Origin: Sphingomonadaceae bacterium
GTDB lineage: Bacteria > Pseudomonadota > Alphaproteobacteria > Sphingomonadales > Sphingomonadaceae
Direction of reading: 5' to 3'
NCBI GenBank assembly: GCA_027533105.1
Contig: JAPZTW010000008.1
Location: 248,001 to 312,000, forward strand
Length of the DNA: 64,000 nucleotides
Below, piece after piece: positions 24,497-34,531 of the stretch. A model generated the notes under the pieces. The model was given only the letters and a program-made list of their open reading frames with translations, did not search any database and had not been told where the DNA came from. The position numbers were made by a program, and so were the translations under genes. Within the stretch, counting starts at the first letter, position 1; the number at the start of each line of letters is the position of its first letter.

Positions 24497-25312
24497 TCAG
24501 TGACCCTTCTTTTCGGCCCAGATGTTGCGATAGGCCATGTAGCCCAGCACCGTGGCGAAGAGCAGGAAGCCCAGCCACCACAGACCGGTCTGGCGGCGCT
24601 GCTCGAGCTTGGGCTCGGCAGTCCAGACCAGGAAGGCAGTGACGTCGGTCGACATCTGCTCGACGGTGGCCTTGGTGCCATCGCTGTAGGTCACCTGGCC
24701 TTCGCCGGTCAGCGGCGGCGCCATGGCAAGGTTCAGGTTGGCGAAGTAGGGGTTGTAGTGCAGCCCGTCGCCGGTCTTGGCTTCGGGGAACTGCTTGAGC
24801 AGTTCGGCCGGCTGGTCGCGATACCCGGTCAGCAGCGAGTGCACGTAGGCCGGGCCATTCGGGCGAGCCTTGGTGATCAGCGACAGATCAGGCGGCACGC
24901 CGAGGCCGGCATAGACCACCGGCGGGAACTTGTCGGCCGGAAGGCCCGGACGATCCTTAAGCTCACCAGTCAGCGGGTCCTTGGCCGAAACAGTCGCCTT
25001 GGCGGCGATCGCCTTGACCTCGGCCTCGTTGTAACCCAGCGCCGCGAGATCGCGGAAGGCGACGTGCTTGATCGAGTGGCAGGCGGCGCAGACTTCCTGG
25101 TAAACCTTGAAGCCACGCTGCAGCTGCTGGCGATCGAACTTGCCGAACACGCCATCGCTCGAAAGGTGGAACGGCTCGGGCTTCAGATGGAAGACCTTTT
25201 CAGCCGAGAGCGTCTTGGGTTCGGTCACCGCGGTATGTGCACCGACGAGGAACGACCAGCCGAGGACCACCGTGAAGAAGGCGCCGACGAGGAGGGAGAA
25301 GATGCGGATCAT
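24497..25312 (-). CDS. petC: Cytochrome c1 of the bc1 complex
   Basis: 271 aa membrane-anchored c-type cytochrome that passes electrons from the Rieske protein to cytochrome c. The heme motif CAACH is at 75-79 in YQEVCAACHSIKH. Axial methionine is probably in NLAMAPPL. A C-terminal span (about 245-262, LWWLGFLLFATVLGYM) anchors it, and the N-terminus is a signal-like segment. Third gene of the petA-petB-petC operon, 29 bases after petB, followed by a terminator. Confidence 0.95.
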   Translation of the reverse strand: MIRIFSLLVGAFFTVVLGWSFLVGAHTAVTEPKTLSAEKVFHLKPEPFHLSSDGVFGKFDRQQLQRGFKVYQEVCAACHSIKHVAFRDLAALGYNEAEVKAIAAKATVSAKDPLTGELKDRPGLPADKFPPVVYAGLGVPPDLSLITKARPNGPAYVHSLLTGYRDQPAELLKQFPEAKTGDGLHYNPYFANLNLAMAPPLTGEGQVTYSDGTKATVEQMSTDVTAFLVWTAEPKLEQRRQTGLWWLGFLLFATVLGYMAYRNIWAEKKGH

Positions 25313-25341
25313 TGGTCAGTCTCTTTCCGTCTCGCGTTGGG

Positions 25342-26607
25342 TCAGGCTTTGGCCGCGGCCGAGCCGAGCACCGATTCGGTGATCGAGTAGGGCAGCGGAT
25401 CGGGCCGTTCGATCGAGGAAACGATCGGCACGATGATCAGGAAGTGGGCGAAGTAATAGAGCGACGCGATCTGGCTGAGCATCACGTAGGGCTCTTCAGC
25501 CGGAGCGCCGCCGCAGTAGAACAGCACGGCCATGGCCACCACCAGCGCATAGAAGAACTTGCGGTAGAGGGGGCGATAGTTGGCCGAGCGCACCGGCGAA
25601 CGGTCAAGCCAGGGCAGGAAGAACCAGATCAGGATCGCGGCGAACATCGCCAGCACGCCCATCAGCTTCGCGGGGAAGAACAGGAAGTCCACCGTGAAGG
25701 CGCGCAGGATCGCGTAGAACGGCCAGAAGTACCATTCGGGAACAATATGCGCCGGGGTCTGCATCGGGTTGGCCGGGATATAGTTGTCCGGGTGGCCCAG
25801 CATGTTCGGGGCGAAGAACACCACCGCACTGTAGATCAGCATGAACAGGCCAACCGTCCAGCCATCCTTGGCGGTGTAATAGGGGTGGAACGGCACGGTA
25901 TCGCTCTCGCTCTTCACCTCGACCCCGGTCGGGTTCGACGAGCCCGGGATGTGGAGCGCCCAGATGTGCAGGATCACCACGCCCAGGATCACGAAGGGCA
26001 GCAGGAAGTGGAGCGAGAAGAAGCGGTTCAGCGCGGCGTTATCGGGGGCAAAGCCGCCGAGCAGCCAGTGCTGGATCGGCTCGCCGACCAGCGGAATGGC
26101 ACCGAACAGGCCGGTGATCACCTGGGCACCCCAGAAGCTCATCTGACCCCAGGGCAGGACGTAGCCCATGAAGGCGGTGGCCATCATCAGCAGGAAGATC
26201 ACGACGCCGAGCAGCCAGATCATTTCGCGCGGGGCCTTGTAGGACCCGTAGTAGAAGCCGCGGAAGATGTGCAGGTAGACCACCACGAAGAAGGCCGAGG
26301 CCCCGTTCGCGTGGGCATAGCGCATCAGCCAGCCCCAGTTGACGTCGCGCATGATGTGCTCGGTCGAATCGAAGGCAACCAGCGTGTTCGGCGCGTAATG
26401 CATCGCCAGGACCACGCCGGTGACGATCTGGATCATCAGGCACAGGCCGGCCAGGAAGCCGAAGTTCCAGAAATAGTTGAGGTTGCGCGGCACTTCATAG
26501 CCACCGCCCACCGCGCCGTAGACCAGCCGCGGCAGCGGCAGCTTCTCGTCCATCCACACCATGACGGGGTGGGTCGGCTTGTATTCGTTTGCCCAGGGAA
26601 AGCTCAT
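25342..26607 (-). CDS. petB: Cytochrome b of the bc1 complex
   Basis: 421 aa integral membrane subunit that oxidises ubiquinol and carries hemes bL and bH. Histidine ligand regions [34 protein letters not shown] and [11 protein letters not shown] are visible, and the Qo-site PEWY occurs in [18 protein letters not shown] 26607 has GAGGG eight bases upstream and follows the petA stop by 11 bases; a TTG at 26622 overlapping petA is less likely. Confidence 0.96.
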   Translation of the reverse strand: MSFPWANEYKPTHPVMVWMDEKLPLPRLVYGAVGGGYEVPRNLNYFWNFGFLAGLCLMIQIVTGVVLAMHYAPNTLVAFDSTEHIMRDVNWGWLMRYAHANGASAFFVVVYLHIFRGFYYGSYKAPREMIWLLGVVIFLLMMATAFMGYVLPWGQMSFWGAQVITGLFGAIPLVGEPIQHWLLGGFAPDNAALNRFFSLHFLLPFVILGVVILHIWALHIPGSSNPTGVEVKSESDTVPFHPYYTAKDGWTVGLFMLIYSAVVFFAPNMLGHPDNYIPANPMQTPAHIVPEWYFWPFYAILRAFTVDFLFFPAKLMGVLAMFAAILIWFFLPWLDRSPVRSANYRPLYRKFFYALVVAMAVLFYCGGAPAEEPYVMLSQIASLYYFAHFLIIVPIVSSIERPDPLPYSITESVLGSAAAKA

Positions 26608-26618
26608 GTCGGGTGCCC

Positions 26619-27185
26619 TCAACCGATCTTCACGACAGTGTCGGAAGTGAATTCATATTCCGGAACCACCAGGTTCAGCGGAGCCGGACCCTTGCGGATG
26701 CGCGCGGCGGTATCATAGTGCGAACCGTGGCAGGGGCAGAAATACCCGCCATACTCGCCCTTCACCTCGCCCTCGGCGGCACCCTGCGGCACGCAGCCCA
26801 GGTGGGTGCAGACGCCCATGGTGATCAGCCAGTTCTCGTGGCCTTCCTTGGTCCGTTCGGCCAGGGTCTGCGGATCGCGCAGCGAACCGACATCGACCTT
26901 GTTGGCTTCTTCGATTTCGGCCGGGGTCAGGTTGCGGATGAACACCGGCTGCTTGCGGAACACCGCCTTGATCGCCTGACCCGGCTGGATCGCACTGATA
27001 TCGACCTCGGTCGAGCTCTGCGCCAGCACGTCGGCCGAGGCCGACATCTGGCTGATCAGCGGATAGACCACTGCGAGGCCGCCGACGCCAGCTGCACTGA
27101 CTGCGGCAATGTTGATGAAGTCGCGCCGCCGCACACCATCGGTGGAGGTCCCTTCGAGTGTGTCGGTGCCAGCATTTTCAGCCAT
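26619..27185 (-). CDS. petA: Rieske iron-sulfur subunit of the bc1 complex
   Basis: 188 aa. It has a Tat-type membrane anchor ([20 protein letters not shown], residues about 17-36). The two cluster-binding boxes are CTHLGC and CPCHGSHY, holding the [2Fe-2S] centre by two Cys and two His. It takes electrons from ubiquinol at the Qo site. ATG 27185 starts MAENAGTD with GGATAGG upstream. First gene of petABC. Confidence 0.96.
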   Translation of the reverse strand: MAENAGTDTLEGTSTDGVRRRDFINIAAVSAAGVGGLAVVYPLISQMSASADVLAQSSTEVDISAIQPGQAIKAVFRKQPVFIRNLTPAEIEEANKVDVGSLRDPQTLAERTKEGHENWLITMGVCTHLGCVPQGAAEGEVKGEYGGYFCPCHGSHYDTAARIRKGPAPLNLVVPEYEFTSDTVVKIG

Positions 27186-27331
27186 GGTCGAACCTATCCT
27201 GCCTTTTTGCGGGTACCCCCGGAACCGACCAGCGACCCCGGCGTACCAACCCTGAATTCCTGCCCAGGAAGCCCCCTTCCTGTCGCCGCGGTCCGCCCAG
27301 CCCAGCTGTCCGCACCTGCGATTTGGCGCGC

Positions 27332-27360
27332 CTGATAGACGCAAGGAAGCCCCATGCCAA
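27332..27360 (-). promoter_or_regulatory. Candidate sigma-70-type promoter for petABC
   Basis: On the minus strand TTGGCA (27360-27355), 17 bases, then TATCAG (27337-27332). It lies about 150 bases before petA, inside the 213-base gap after pgeF. Only the -35/-10 spacing supports it. Confidence 0.35.
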
Positions 27361-27398
27361 CAGCGTTTTTCGCACCATCGGATGCGCGGCCCGCAAGG

Positions 27399-28187
27399 TC
27401 AATCGGGCTGTCCGTCCGGCAGGCCGATCAGGGCGATCTGACGGCCATAATCGGGCTCGCCGCGGTGGGTGGCGCGGCGGAACGAAAAGAACCGGTCGGG
27501 GTCCGGATAGGTATCGAGATCGAGCCGCTCGATCGCCTTGATTCCAGCCGATTCCAGTCGCTTGGCCACATAGCCCGGCAAATCGAACTGCCAGTGGCCG
27601 GGCTGCCCCGGCGCGAAGAACCCGGCATTTTCCGCCGCCAGCGCCACCAGGCGATCGCGAAACCCGGCGTCCACTTCGTAGCTGGGCTGGGCAATCGTCG
27701 GCCCGATCGCGGCGACAATCCGCCCGCGCTGCGCCCCCAGGGCCTCCATCGCCGCGATGGTCGTGTCGGTCACGCCGCCGACCGCCCCCTTCCACCCGGC
27801 ATGGGCCGCGCCGACCACCCCGGCAGCCGCATCGGCCAGCAGGACCGGGGCGCAATCGGCGGTCACCACGCCCAGCAAGAGGCCGGGTCGGTCGGTCACC
27901 AGCGCATCGGCATGCGGCCGGTCGGCATCGGGCCAGGGTTCGGTCACGGTGACGCAATCGGGTGAGTGGACCTGATAGACCGTGGCCAGGCGCGCGCCGG
28001 GCAGCACCGCGGCGACGGCGCGGCGGCGATTCTCCGCCACGGCGGCGGGTTCGTCCCCGGTGCCGAGGCCAACGTTGAGCCCCGAGACGATCCCGCTCGA
28101 AACCCCGCCCCGACGCCCCAGGAAGCCGTGCGGCAGCCCGGCCAGCAGGGCGGCCCGGTTGACCTCGACCGGTTCCGGCTCAGCCAA
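27399..28187 (-). CDS. pgeF: PgeF/YfiH-type purine nucleoside phosphorylase, multicopper-like (DUF152)
   Basis: 262 aa member of the YfiH/LACC1 family. These proteins bind zinc through His-Cys-His and act on purine nucleosides; they have also been linked to peptidoglycan editing and were earlier called polyphenol oxidases. The motifs are YQVHSPDCVTV, VVTADCAPVLL and GAAHAGWKGAV, and the C-terminal block is RRATHRGEPDYGRQIALI. It begins at a TTG overlapping the end of pepN by 8 bases. Assignment to the family is firm; the precise physiological role is not. Confidence 0.9.
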   Translation of the reverse strand: MAEPEPVEVNRAALLAGLPHGFLGRRGGVSSGIVSGLNVGLGTGDEPAAVAENRRRAVAAVLPGARLATVYQVHSPDCVTVTEPWPDADRPHADALVTDRPGLLLGVVTADCAPVLLADAAAGVVGAAHAGWKGAVGGVTDTTIAAMEALGAQRGRIVAAIGPTIAQPSYEVDAGFRDRLVALAAENAGFFAPGQPGHWQFDLPGYVAKRLESAGIKAIERLDLDTYPDPDRFFSFRRATHRGEPDYGRQIALIGLPDGQPD

Positions 28188-30798
28188 GGCTCTTGCTCAC
28201 CTGTTCATAGGTGTCCTTCGACAGCGCCGGTGCCGCCAGGATCCGCTCCAGCTCGGCCCGCATTAGCGCGGCGCGGCCCGGCTCGATCCGGCGCCAGCGC
28301 CCCAGCGGGGCGACGAACCGTGCGGCGGTCTGCGGATTGAGCGGGTCGAGCGCCAGGATCAGGTCGGCGATCAGGCGATAGCCGGTGCCATCGGCGGCAT
28401 GGAACGCGCCCAGGTTCCCGGCCAGCGCCATGTACAGCGCGCGGGCCCGGTTGGGGTTGGCCAAGGTAAAGTCCGGATGCTGCGCCAGGGCCGCGACATG
28501 ATCGAGCACCCGGGGGTGGAGCGAGGCCGCCTGGATCGAGAACCACTTGTCGATCACCAGGGCATTGCCGGCAAAGCGCTGGTAGAAGGCGGCGAGCTTG
28601 GCTTCGCGCAGCGGGTGATCGAGCCCGGCGAGGACCATGGTCGCGCCCTGCCGGTCGGTCATGTTGTCGGCCGCGTCGAACTGCGCGGTGGCCAGCTCGG
28701 CGGCCAGCCCCGGAACCCCGGCGGCGAGGTAAACCAGCGCCTGGGTCTTGACCTTGCGCGCACCCCGCGCCTCGGTCGAAAGGCTGTAGGGCACGGCACT
28801 GGCGCGGGCATGGAGCGCCACCAGGGCTTCTTGCAGGGCGCTGCCAAGGTAGGCCTTCAGCCCCTCGCGCTCGGCCCGGATCGCACCGGGATCGGCGTGC
28901 TCGAACTGCTCGGCCAGATAGGTTTCACCCGGCAGGGCCATCAGCTCGCCCCGCATCAGGTCATCCAGCGCCGGATCGGCGATCACGGCGCCCAGCGCCT
29001 CGGCAATGCCCTCGCGCCCGGCCTGGCGCTCGGCCGCGCACAGCGCCCCGCCACCGATCACGGCCACCAGGTGCTGCACGACGAGCTGCTGCAGCGCTTC
29101 GTAGCGGGCAAAGGGATCGTCGTCGTGCGCGGCCAGGAACATCAGGTCGGCCGGGGCGGCATCGGTGTCGACCGAGACCGGGGCGGAAAAGCCGCGGTTG
29201 AGGGACAGGACCGGGCGTTCGGCGAATCCGCTAAACTTCAACTCGACTTGAGGTTCACTCAGCGTAACCAGTTGTTCACCATGGTGTTTCGCCGTTTTCC
29301 GGTCGAACAGCGCCAGCCGCAGCGGGATGACCATCGGCTGCTTGTTCGGTTGACCGGGGGTGGCGGGCACGTCCTGGGTCAGGGTCAGCGTGGCCGTATC
29401 GCCTTCGTGGGCGAGCCGCGCGGTGACCTTGGGCGTGCCGGCCTGGCTGTACCAAAGGCGGAACCGGGTGAGGTCGATCCCCGCCCCGTCCTCGATCGCC
29501 CTGACGAAATCCTCGCAGGTCGCCGCCTCGCCATCGTGGCGGTCGAAGTAGAGGTCGCAGCCCTTCCGAAACCGCTCCGGCCCGACCAGCGTGCGCATCA
29601 TCCGGATCACTTCCGCGCCCTTGTTATAGACCGTGGCGGTGTAGAAGTTCGAGATCTCCTGGTAGGAATCCGGCCGGATCGGGTGCGCCAAGGGCCCGCT
29701 GTCTTCGGGGAACTGGGCGCTGCGCAGCACGCGCACGTCCTCGATCCGCTTGACCGGTTCGCTGCCCATGTCGGCACTGAACAGCTGGTCGCGCAGCACG
29801 GTGAAGCCTTCCTTGAGGCTCAGCTGGAACCAGTCGCGGCAGGTCACGCGGTTGCCCGACCAGTTGTGGAAGTATTCGTGGGCGACCACGCCCTCGATCC
29901 CGTCATAATCCATGTCGGTCGCGGTATCGGGATCGGCCAGGATATAGCGGGTGTTGAAGACGTTGAGCCCCTTGTTCTCCATCGCCCCCATGTTGAAATC
30001 GCTGACCGCGACGATGTTGAACAGGTCGAGGTCATATTCGCGGCCGAACACTTCCTCATCCCACTTCATCGAATCCTTGAGCGCCTGCATCGCATGGTGG
30101 GTGCGGTCCTGGTCGCCATCGCGGACCCAGATATTGAGGTCGACCGTGCGGCCGCTCATCGTGGTGAAGGTGTCGTGGTTCGCCACCAGATCGCCTGCGA
30201 CCAGCGCGAAGAGGTAGCTCGGCTTGGGCCAGGGATCGTGCCATTCGGCCCAGTGGGTGCCATCCGCGCCTTCGCCCGAGGCGGTGCAATTGCCGTTGGA
30301 CAGCAGCACCGGGAACAGCGCCTTCGGCCCGCTCATCCGCACCGCATAGACCGACAACACGTCGGGCCGGTCGGGGAAGAAGGTGATCCGGCGGAACCCC
30401 TCGGCCTCGCACTGGGTGCAGAGCATCCCGTTCGAGGCATAGAGCCCCATCAGCTGGGTATTGGCGGCGGGGTTGAGCGCGGTTTCGATCTCCACCACGT
30501 GGGCAGCACCCGCCAGGTCGATCAGCAGGTCCGCCCCGTCCATCCGCCAGTCACTGCGCGGCGCACCATCGACCAGCACCGCGCGGGCGGCGATCCCGTC
30601 GCCATTGAGGCGCAATGTCTGGGAAGCGCCATTACGCGTCACGCTCAGCCGCGCGCGGACCGTCGTTGCATCGAGGCCGAGTGCGAAATCGAGCGCGATT
30701 TCCGGCACCAGCCATTCGGGCGGCTGGTAATCCTCGCGGCGGATGGTTGCGGGAACCGGGGTCGGGGCGGCGGTCGGGGGGGCAGTCATGGCATCCAT
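28180..30798 (-). CDS. pepN: Aminopeptidase N (M1 family)
   Basis: 872 aa zinc aminopeptidase removing N-terminal residues from peptides. The substrate-binding GAMEN is at 271-275 and the zinc ligands HEYFH (307-311) and Glu330 (in LKEGFTVLRD) are present. Length is typical of proteobacterial PepN. I chose ATG 30798 (MDAMTAPPT), with AGAAGGGG just upstream; ATG 30789 is possible and a TTG or GTG further out is not needed. It overlaps pgeF downstream and is divergent from the SDR gene. Confidence 0.94.
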   Translation of the reverse strand: MDAMTAPPTAAPTPVPATIRREDYQPPEWLVPEIALDFALGLDATTVRARLSVTRNGASQTLRLNGDGIAARAVLVDGAPRSDWRMDGADLLIDLAGAAHVVEIETALNPAANTQLMGLYASNGMLCTQCEAEGFRRITFFPDRPDVLSVYAVRMSGPKALFPVLLSNGNCTASGEGADGTHWAEWHDPWPKPSYLFALVAGDLVANHDTFTTMSGRTVDLNIWVRDGDQDRTHHAMQALKDSMKWDEEVFGREYDLDLFNIVAVSDFNMGAMENKGLNVFNTRYILADPDTATDMDYDGIEGVVAHEYFHNWSGNRVTCRDWFQLSLKEGFTVLRDQLFSADMGSEPVKRIEDVRVLRSAQFPEDSGPLAHPIRPDSYQEISNFYTATVYNKGAEVIRMMRTLVGPERFRKGCDLYFDRHDGEAATCEDFVRAIEDGAGIDLTRFRLWYSQAGTPKVTARLAHEGDTATLTLTQDVPATPGQPNKQPMVIPLRLALFDRKTAKHHGEQLVTLSEPQVELKFSGFAERPVLSLNRGFSAPVSVDTDAAPADLMFLAAHDDDPFARYEALQQLVVQHLVAVIGGGALCAAERQAGREGIAEALGAVIADPALDDLMRGELMALPGETYLAEQFEHADPGAIRAEREGLKAYLGSALQEALVALHARASAVPYSLSTEARGARKVKTQALVYLAAGVPGLAAELATAQFDAADNMTDRQGATMVLAGLDHPLREAKLAAFYQRFAGNALVIDKWFSIQAASLHPRVLDHVAALAQHPDFTLANPNRARALYMALAGNLGAFHAADGTGYRLIADLILALDPLNPQTAARFVAPLGRWRRIEPGRAALMRAELERILAAPALSKDTYEQVSKSLG

Positions 30799-30856
30799 GC
30801 CGCCCCTTCTAGCCAAGCCGCTTCCGATTGCCAGCATCTCCGCCTATGGCGGCGCC

Positions 30857-31636
30857 ATGCCTCGCATGTTCATCTTCGGCCTCGGTTACACCGCCGCCCG
30901 GCTCGCCGCCGTGCTGCAGGCGCGGGGGTGGGAAGTGATCTCGACCGGCAGCGCCGGGACCCTGCGGTTTGACGATGCCACGAATGTGCGCCTGGCCCTG
31001 GCCGAAGCCGACCAGGTGCTGTCCTCGGTCCCGCCCGGCGCGGATGGCGATCCGGTGCTGGAAGTCTATGGCGAGGCACTCGCCGGCAAGCCCCTCACCT
31101 ATCTCTCCTCGACCGGGGTCTATGGCGATACGCAAGGCGCCTGGGTCGATGAAAGCGCACCCACCGGCACCGGCCGCCGCACCGCCAGGGCCGAGGCCGA
31201 CGCCGCATGGCTGGCGCGCGGCGCGCGGGTGCTGCGCCTGCCGGGGATCTATGGCCCCGGCCGCTCGGCGCTGGAGCGGGTGGAAGAAGGCAAGGCCCAC
31301 CGCATCGCGCTCGACAATCAGGTGTTCAGCCGGGTCCATGTCGACGATATCGTCAGCGCCACCGTGATGGCGCTGGATGCCCCGGCCGGGGCCTACAACA
31401 TTGCCGATGACCTGCCCTGCAGCCAGAACGCGGTGATCGAGCACGCCTGCCAGCTCCTCGGCCGCCCCTTCCCGCCGCTGCTGTCGCTTGACGAGGCGGG
31501 CCTTTCGCCCATGGCGCGGGCCTTTTATGCCGAGAACCGCCGGGTGGCGAACGGCAAGGCCCGCCGGGTGCTGGGCTGGCAGCCGCGCTTTCCCACCTAT
31601 CGCGAAGGGCTCGCGGCGTTACTTGCGGCCCGATAG
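30857..31636 (+). CDS. NAD(P)-dependent epimerase/dehydratase-like SDR protein (YeeZ-like)
   Basis: 259 aa extended short-chain-dehydrogenase fold. The N-terminal dinucleotide motif FIFGLGYTAARLA is at residues 5-17. TYLSSTGVYGD and LRLPGIYGPGRSALERV match NAD-dependent epimerase/dehydratases of the YeeZ group. No clear substrate. ATG 30857 (MPRMFIFG) is chosen; in-frame sequence upstream encodes no domain. It is divergent from pepN and its last 18 bases overlap the end of the convergent EamA gene. Confidence 0.82.
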   Translation: MPRMFIFGLGYTAARLAAVLQARGWEVISTGSAGTLRFDDATNVRLALAEADQVLSSVPPGADGDPVLEVYGEALAGKPLTYLSSTGVYGDTQGAWVDESAPTGTGRRTARAEADAAWLARGARVLRLPGIYGPGRSALERVEEGKAHRIALDNQVFSRVHVDDIVSATVMALDAPAGAYNIADDLPCSQNAVIEHACQLLGRPFPPLLSLDEAGLSPMARAFYAENRRVANGKARRVLGWQPRFPTYREGLAALLAAR

Positions 31637-32512
31637 GGCAACCAGCAGCCCGGCCATGGCCAGCACGGCCCCGCCTGCGGCCAGCAGGCTCCACTTGTAG
31701 CCTTCGAACAGGGTGGACAAGACCATGGCCACGACTGGCACGGCCACCCCGTTATAGGCTGCCGGACCCGGTCCCCATTCGCGGATCAGCTGGGTATAGA
31801 GCGGAAAGGTCAGGGCCGAACCGACCAGGCCCAGGTAGACGATCCCCGCCAGATAGCCCGGCCGCGGATCGATCGTCGGCGCGCCGACGGCGACCACGGC
31901 GTAGCTGGCGCTGGCAATCACGCCCCAGAACATGCCCCAGCCCATCAGCGACAGCACCGGCACGCCCTTGGCCGTATCGGTGGCCTGCAGCAGGTTGCCG
32001 ACCGAGACCGACAGGATGGCAATGACGACAAGCACCACGCCGGTCGTCACCCCGCTGTTCGGCGGGGCGATCCGGTATTCGTGGAGCATCAGCAGCGCGA
32101 TCCCGGCCAGCGCGATCGCCGATCCCGCCATGAAGCGCCGGGTAATCGCCGCCCCCAGCACCAGCCGCGCGAGGATCGCGTTGGGCACGATCATCAGCGC
32201 AAAGACCACCGCGACCAGGCCCGAGGTGAGATAGTGCTCGGACTGGTAGATCAGCTGGAAGTTGAGGCTGAACTGGAACAACCCCATGGCCATGGCCAGG
32301 CGCAGCTCGGGGCCGGTCAGCCGCAGCCGCTCGCCGCGCAGGGCGGCAAAGGCCAGCATGGCCCCGGCGGCCAGGACAAAGCGCCAGACCACCGACCAGG
32401 CCGGCGGCACCGCGCTGATCTGGTCCTTGATCACCAGCCAGGTCGAGCCCCAGACCAGCGCCAGGAGGACAAAGGCCGCGATCGAACGCGGCGTCAGCGA
32501 AATGCCGCTCAC
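31619..32512 (-). CDS. EamA-family (DMT) transporter
   Basis: 297 aa with about ten hydrophobic segments arranged as two EamA repeats, the drug/metabolite transporter layout (N-terminal LVWGSTWLVIKDQ, second half YLGLVGSALTFPLYTQLI). Likely exports a small metabolite or amino acid. Start GTG 32512 (VSGISLTPRS) lies 10 bases after the aldolase stop. The tail is ALSGRK. Substrate unknown; being downstream of a threonine aldolase gene hints at amino acid export, only by association. Confidence 0.85.
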   Translation of the reverse strand: MSGISLTPRSIAAFVLLALVWGSTWLVIKDQISAVPPAWSVVWRFVLAAGAMLAFAALRGERLRLTGPELRLAMAMGLFQFSLNFQLIYQSEHYLTSGLVAVVFALMIVPNAILARLVLGAAITRRFMAGSAIALAGIALLMLHEYRIAPPNSGVTTGVVLVVIAILSVSVGNLLQATDTAKGVPVLSLMGWGMFWGVIASASYAVVAVGAPTIDPRPGYLAGIVYLGLVGSALTFPLYTQLIREWGPGPAAYNGVAVPVVAMVLSTLFEGYKWSLLAAGGAVLAMAGLLVALSGRK

Positions 32513-32522
32513 AGCCCGACAC

Positions 32523-33518
32523 TCACAGGGCGGAAATCGCGCGGGCCAGCGCCGCGACATCGGCGTCGCGGCTGTTCCAGGCCGTGACCAGCCGGGCGGC
32601 ATCATCGCCCCAATCATAGAACGAGAAGCCCTGGGCGCGCAGCGCGGCGCGTTCCGCCTCGGTCAGGCGCAGGAACACCTCGTTTGCCTCGACCGGGTGG
32701 AGCAGGCGGTCCTGCGCCGCACCGGCCAGTTCGCGTGCGGCGGCATTGGCGTGGCGCGCATTGGCCAGCCACAGATCGTCCTTCAGCATGGCGTGCAGCT
32801 GGGCGGCGAGATAACGGCCCTTCGATTGCAGGTGCCCGGCGCGCTTGCGGCGATAGCGCGCGACATCGGCCAGCGCGGGATCGAAGAACACCAGCGCCTC
32901 GGCCCCCAGGCCACCGTTCTTGATGAAGCCGAAGCTCAGCGCCGCCGCGCCCTGGCAGGCTTCCCAAGGGCTGCAGCCCAGATGCGCCACGGCATTGCCG
33001 AACCGCGCTCCGTCGACATGCAGCGGCAGGCCGCGCCCAGCACAGAAAGCCGCAATCGCTGCCATTTCGGCAGGATGATAGGCCCGGCCATATTCGCTGG
33101 CCTGGGTGATCGAGACGGCGTGGGGCTGGACCTGGTGGACGTCGTTGCGAATCGGATCGATCACCGCCGCGATGGCCGCGGGGGTCAGCTTCGCGCCCTC
33201 GCCCTCGGCCAGCAGCAGCTTGGCCCCATGGAGGTAGAACCCCGGCGCCCCGCCCTCGTCCACCTCGATATGCGCCTCGCGATGGCAGACCACGCCGCCG
33301 TGCGGCTGGACCATGGTGGCGAGCGCCAGGCAATTGGCCGCCGTGCCGGTGGCAGCCCACAAGACCGCGCAATCGCGCCCGAACAGCGCGGCAAAGGCGG
33401 CGTCGAGGCTCTGACTGAGCGCATCGCCGTCATAGGGCGAATCGGGCGCGTCGGCGGCCTGCATGGCCTGCCACAGCGCGGGATGGACCGAAGCGGCATT
33501 GTCGGAAAGGAACTGCAT
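32523..33518 (-). CDS. ltaE: Low-specificity L-threonine aldolase
   Basis: 331 aa PLP enzyme cleaving threonine/allo-threonine to glycine and acetaldehyde. The PLP lysine is in LSFGFIKNGGLGAEALVFF and the cofactor-aspartate block in LPLHVDGARFGNAVAHLG. Other family landmarks are AATGTAANCLAL and EAHIEVDEGG. Start MQFLSDNAAS at ATG 33518 fits the family; ATG 33524 and 33533 are just upstream. Divergent from the small acetyltransferase; the EamA gene follows 10 bases on. Confidence 0.88.
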   Translation of the reverse strand: MQFLSDNAASVHPALWQAMQAADAPDSPYDGDALSQSLDAAFAALFGRDCAVLWAATGTAANCLALATMVQPHGGVVCHREAHIEVDEGGAPGFYLHGAKLLLAEGEGAKLTPAAIAAVIDPIRNDVHQVQPHAVSITQASEYGRAYHPAEMAAIAAFCAGRGLPLHVDGARFGNAVAHLGCSPWEACQGAAALSFGFIKNGGLGAEALVFFDPALADVARYRRKRAGHLQSKGRYLAAQLHAMLKDDLWLANARHANAAARELAGAAQDRLLHPVEANEVFLRLTEAERAALRAQGFSFYDWGDDAARLVTAWNSRDADVAALARAISAL

Positions 33519-33573
33519 GACCATATGGCGCATGATGGCGGCGGGCCGCGCCGTCAAGCGTGAGGAATACGGT

Positions 33574-33864
33574 ATGGCCGAAGTGACTATCACCCGCCAC
33601 GGCACCGAAAGCGCTGGCGAATACCATGCCCACCTGCCCGGAGAGGTCGCGATCGGCCGCCTGACCTGGGTGACGCGCGGCAATTCGCGGGTGGCCGAAC
33701 ATACCCTGGTCCCGCGTGAAATCGGCGGTCGCGGGGTGGCCGGCCAGCTGGTCGAGGCGCTGATCGCCGATGCCCGCGCGCAGGGCTTCAAAGTGGTCCC
33801 CGCCTGCTCCTATGTCGCTGCTGCCTTTGATCGGCACCCGGAATGGGCCGATTTGCGCGCCTGA
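33574..33864 (+). CDS. Small GNAT-fold N-acetyltransferase (COG2388 type)
   Basis: 96 aa single-domain GNAT-like protein. It contains the short acetyl-CoA loop (VPREIGGRGVAGQLVEALI, where GGRGVAG corresponds to the Q/RxxGxG/A motif) and the C-terminal VVPACSYVAAAFDRHPEWADL typical of the YjdJ-like group. GAGGAA precedes ATG 33574. Acceptor substrate unknown. It is 63 bases upstream of the PilZ gene. Confidence 0.85.
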   Translation: MAEVTITRHGTESAGEYHAHLPGEVAIGRLTWVTRGNSRVAEHTLVPREIGGRGVAGQLVEALIADARAQGFKVVPACSYVAAAFDRHPEWADLRA

Positions 33865-33927
33865 TAGGTAAAAACCGCTATTGCGCCACTGACGATCGTG
33901 TGACCAGATTGGTGCCAAATTGGTCCT

Positions 33928-34320
33928 ATGGGTTTTGCCGCGCATCTTTACCATCGTTCGCAAACCGGTCGCCGCGCCGATGCGCGCTTGCGGCTGAGTC
34001 TGCCAGGCGAGCTGATCACGCTTGATGGCCAGGGCCATGCGGTGGTCGAGAACCTGTCGCGCACCGGGGCCCGGATCGCCACCCGGATGATCCTTCGCCC
34101 CAAATCCTCCTGCGTGCTGCGCTGGCCCGAGGCCGAGACATTCTGCACGGTTCGCTGGAGCGCGGGTGGGCGCTGCGGACTGGTGTTCGATTCGCCGCTG
34201 AGCAAGGACGAGTTGATGCGGGCCCGCTGGCTCGACGCCAATCTCGACCAGATCGAACGCGATCACTGGCAGCGCTGGGCGCGCGAGTTCGTCAACGGCC
34301 GGGCCGGTTCCAGCCAGTAA
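33928..34320 (+). CDS. PilZ domain protein
   Basis: 130 aa single PilZ domain, a c-di-GMP binding module. The RxxxR-type motif lies in GRRADARLRLSL (about 14-25) and the (D/N)xSxxG motif in VENLSRTGARI (about 40-50). The cytoplasmic domain ends QRWAREFVNGRAGSSQ. Such stand-alone PilZ proteins tune motility, polysaccharide or cell cycle through partners. No diguanylate cyclase gene is nearby. A promoter in the short upstream gap is possible. Confidence 0.85.
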   Translation: MGFAAHLYHRSQTGRRADARLRLSLPGELITLDGQGHAVVENLSRTGARIATRMILRPKSSCVLRWPEAETFCTVRWSAGGRCGLVFDSPLSKDELMRARWLDANLDQIERDHWQRWAREFVNGRAGSSQ

Positions 34321-34341
34321 AGCGGTGAAGAAGGGGGCGAA

Positions 34342-34416
<75 letters not shown>

Positions 34417-34531
34417 ACACCATTCGCGAGACGGCCCGGCATGGCGCAGGGCCGGTCCGGGCAGGGGCGCGCTATTGGCCGCACCCCCTTGCTTTGTCAA
34501 GCACGAGCCTGATAGCGCAGCGCGATTGATC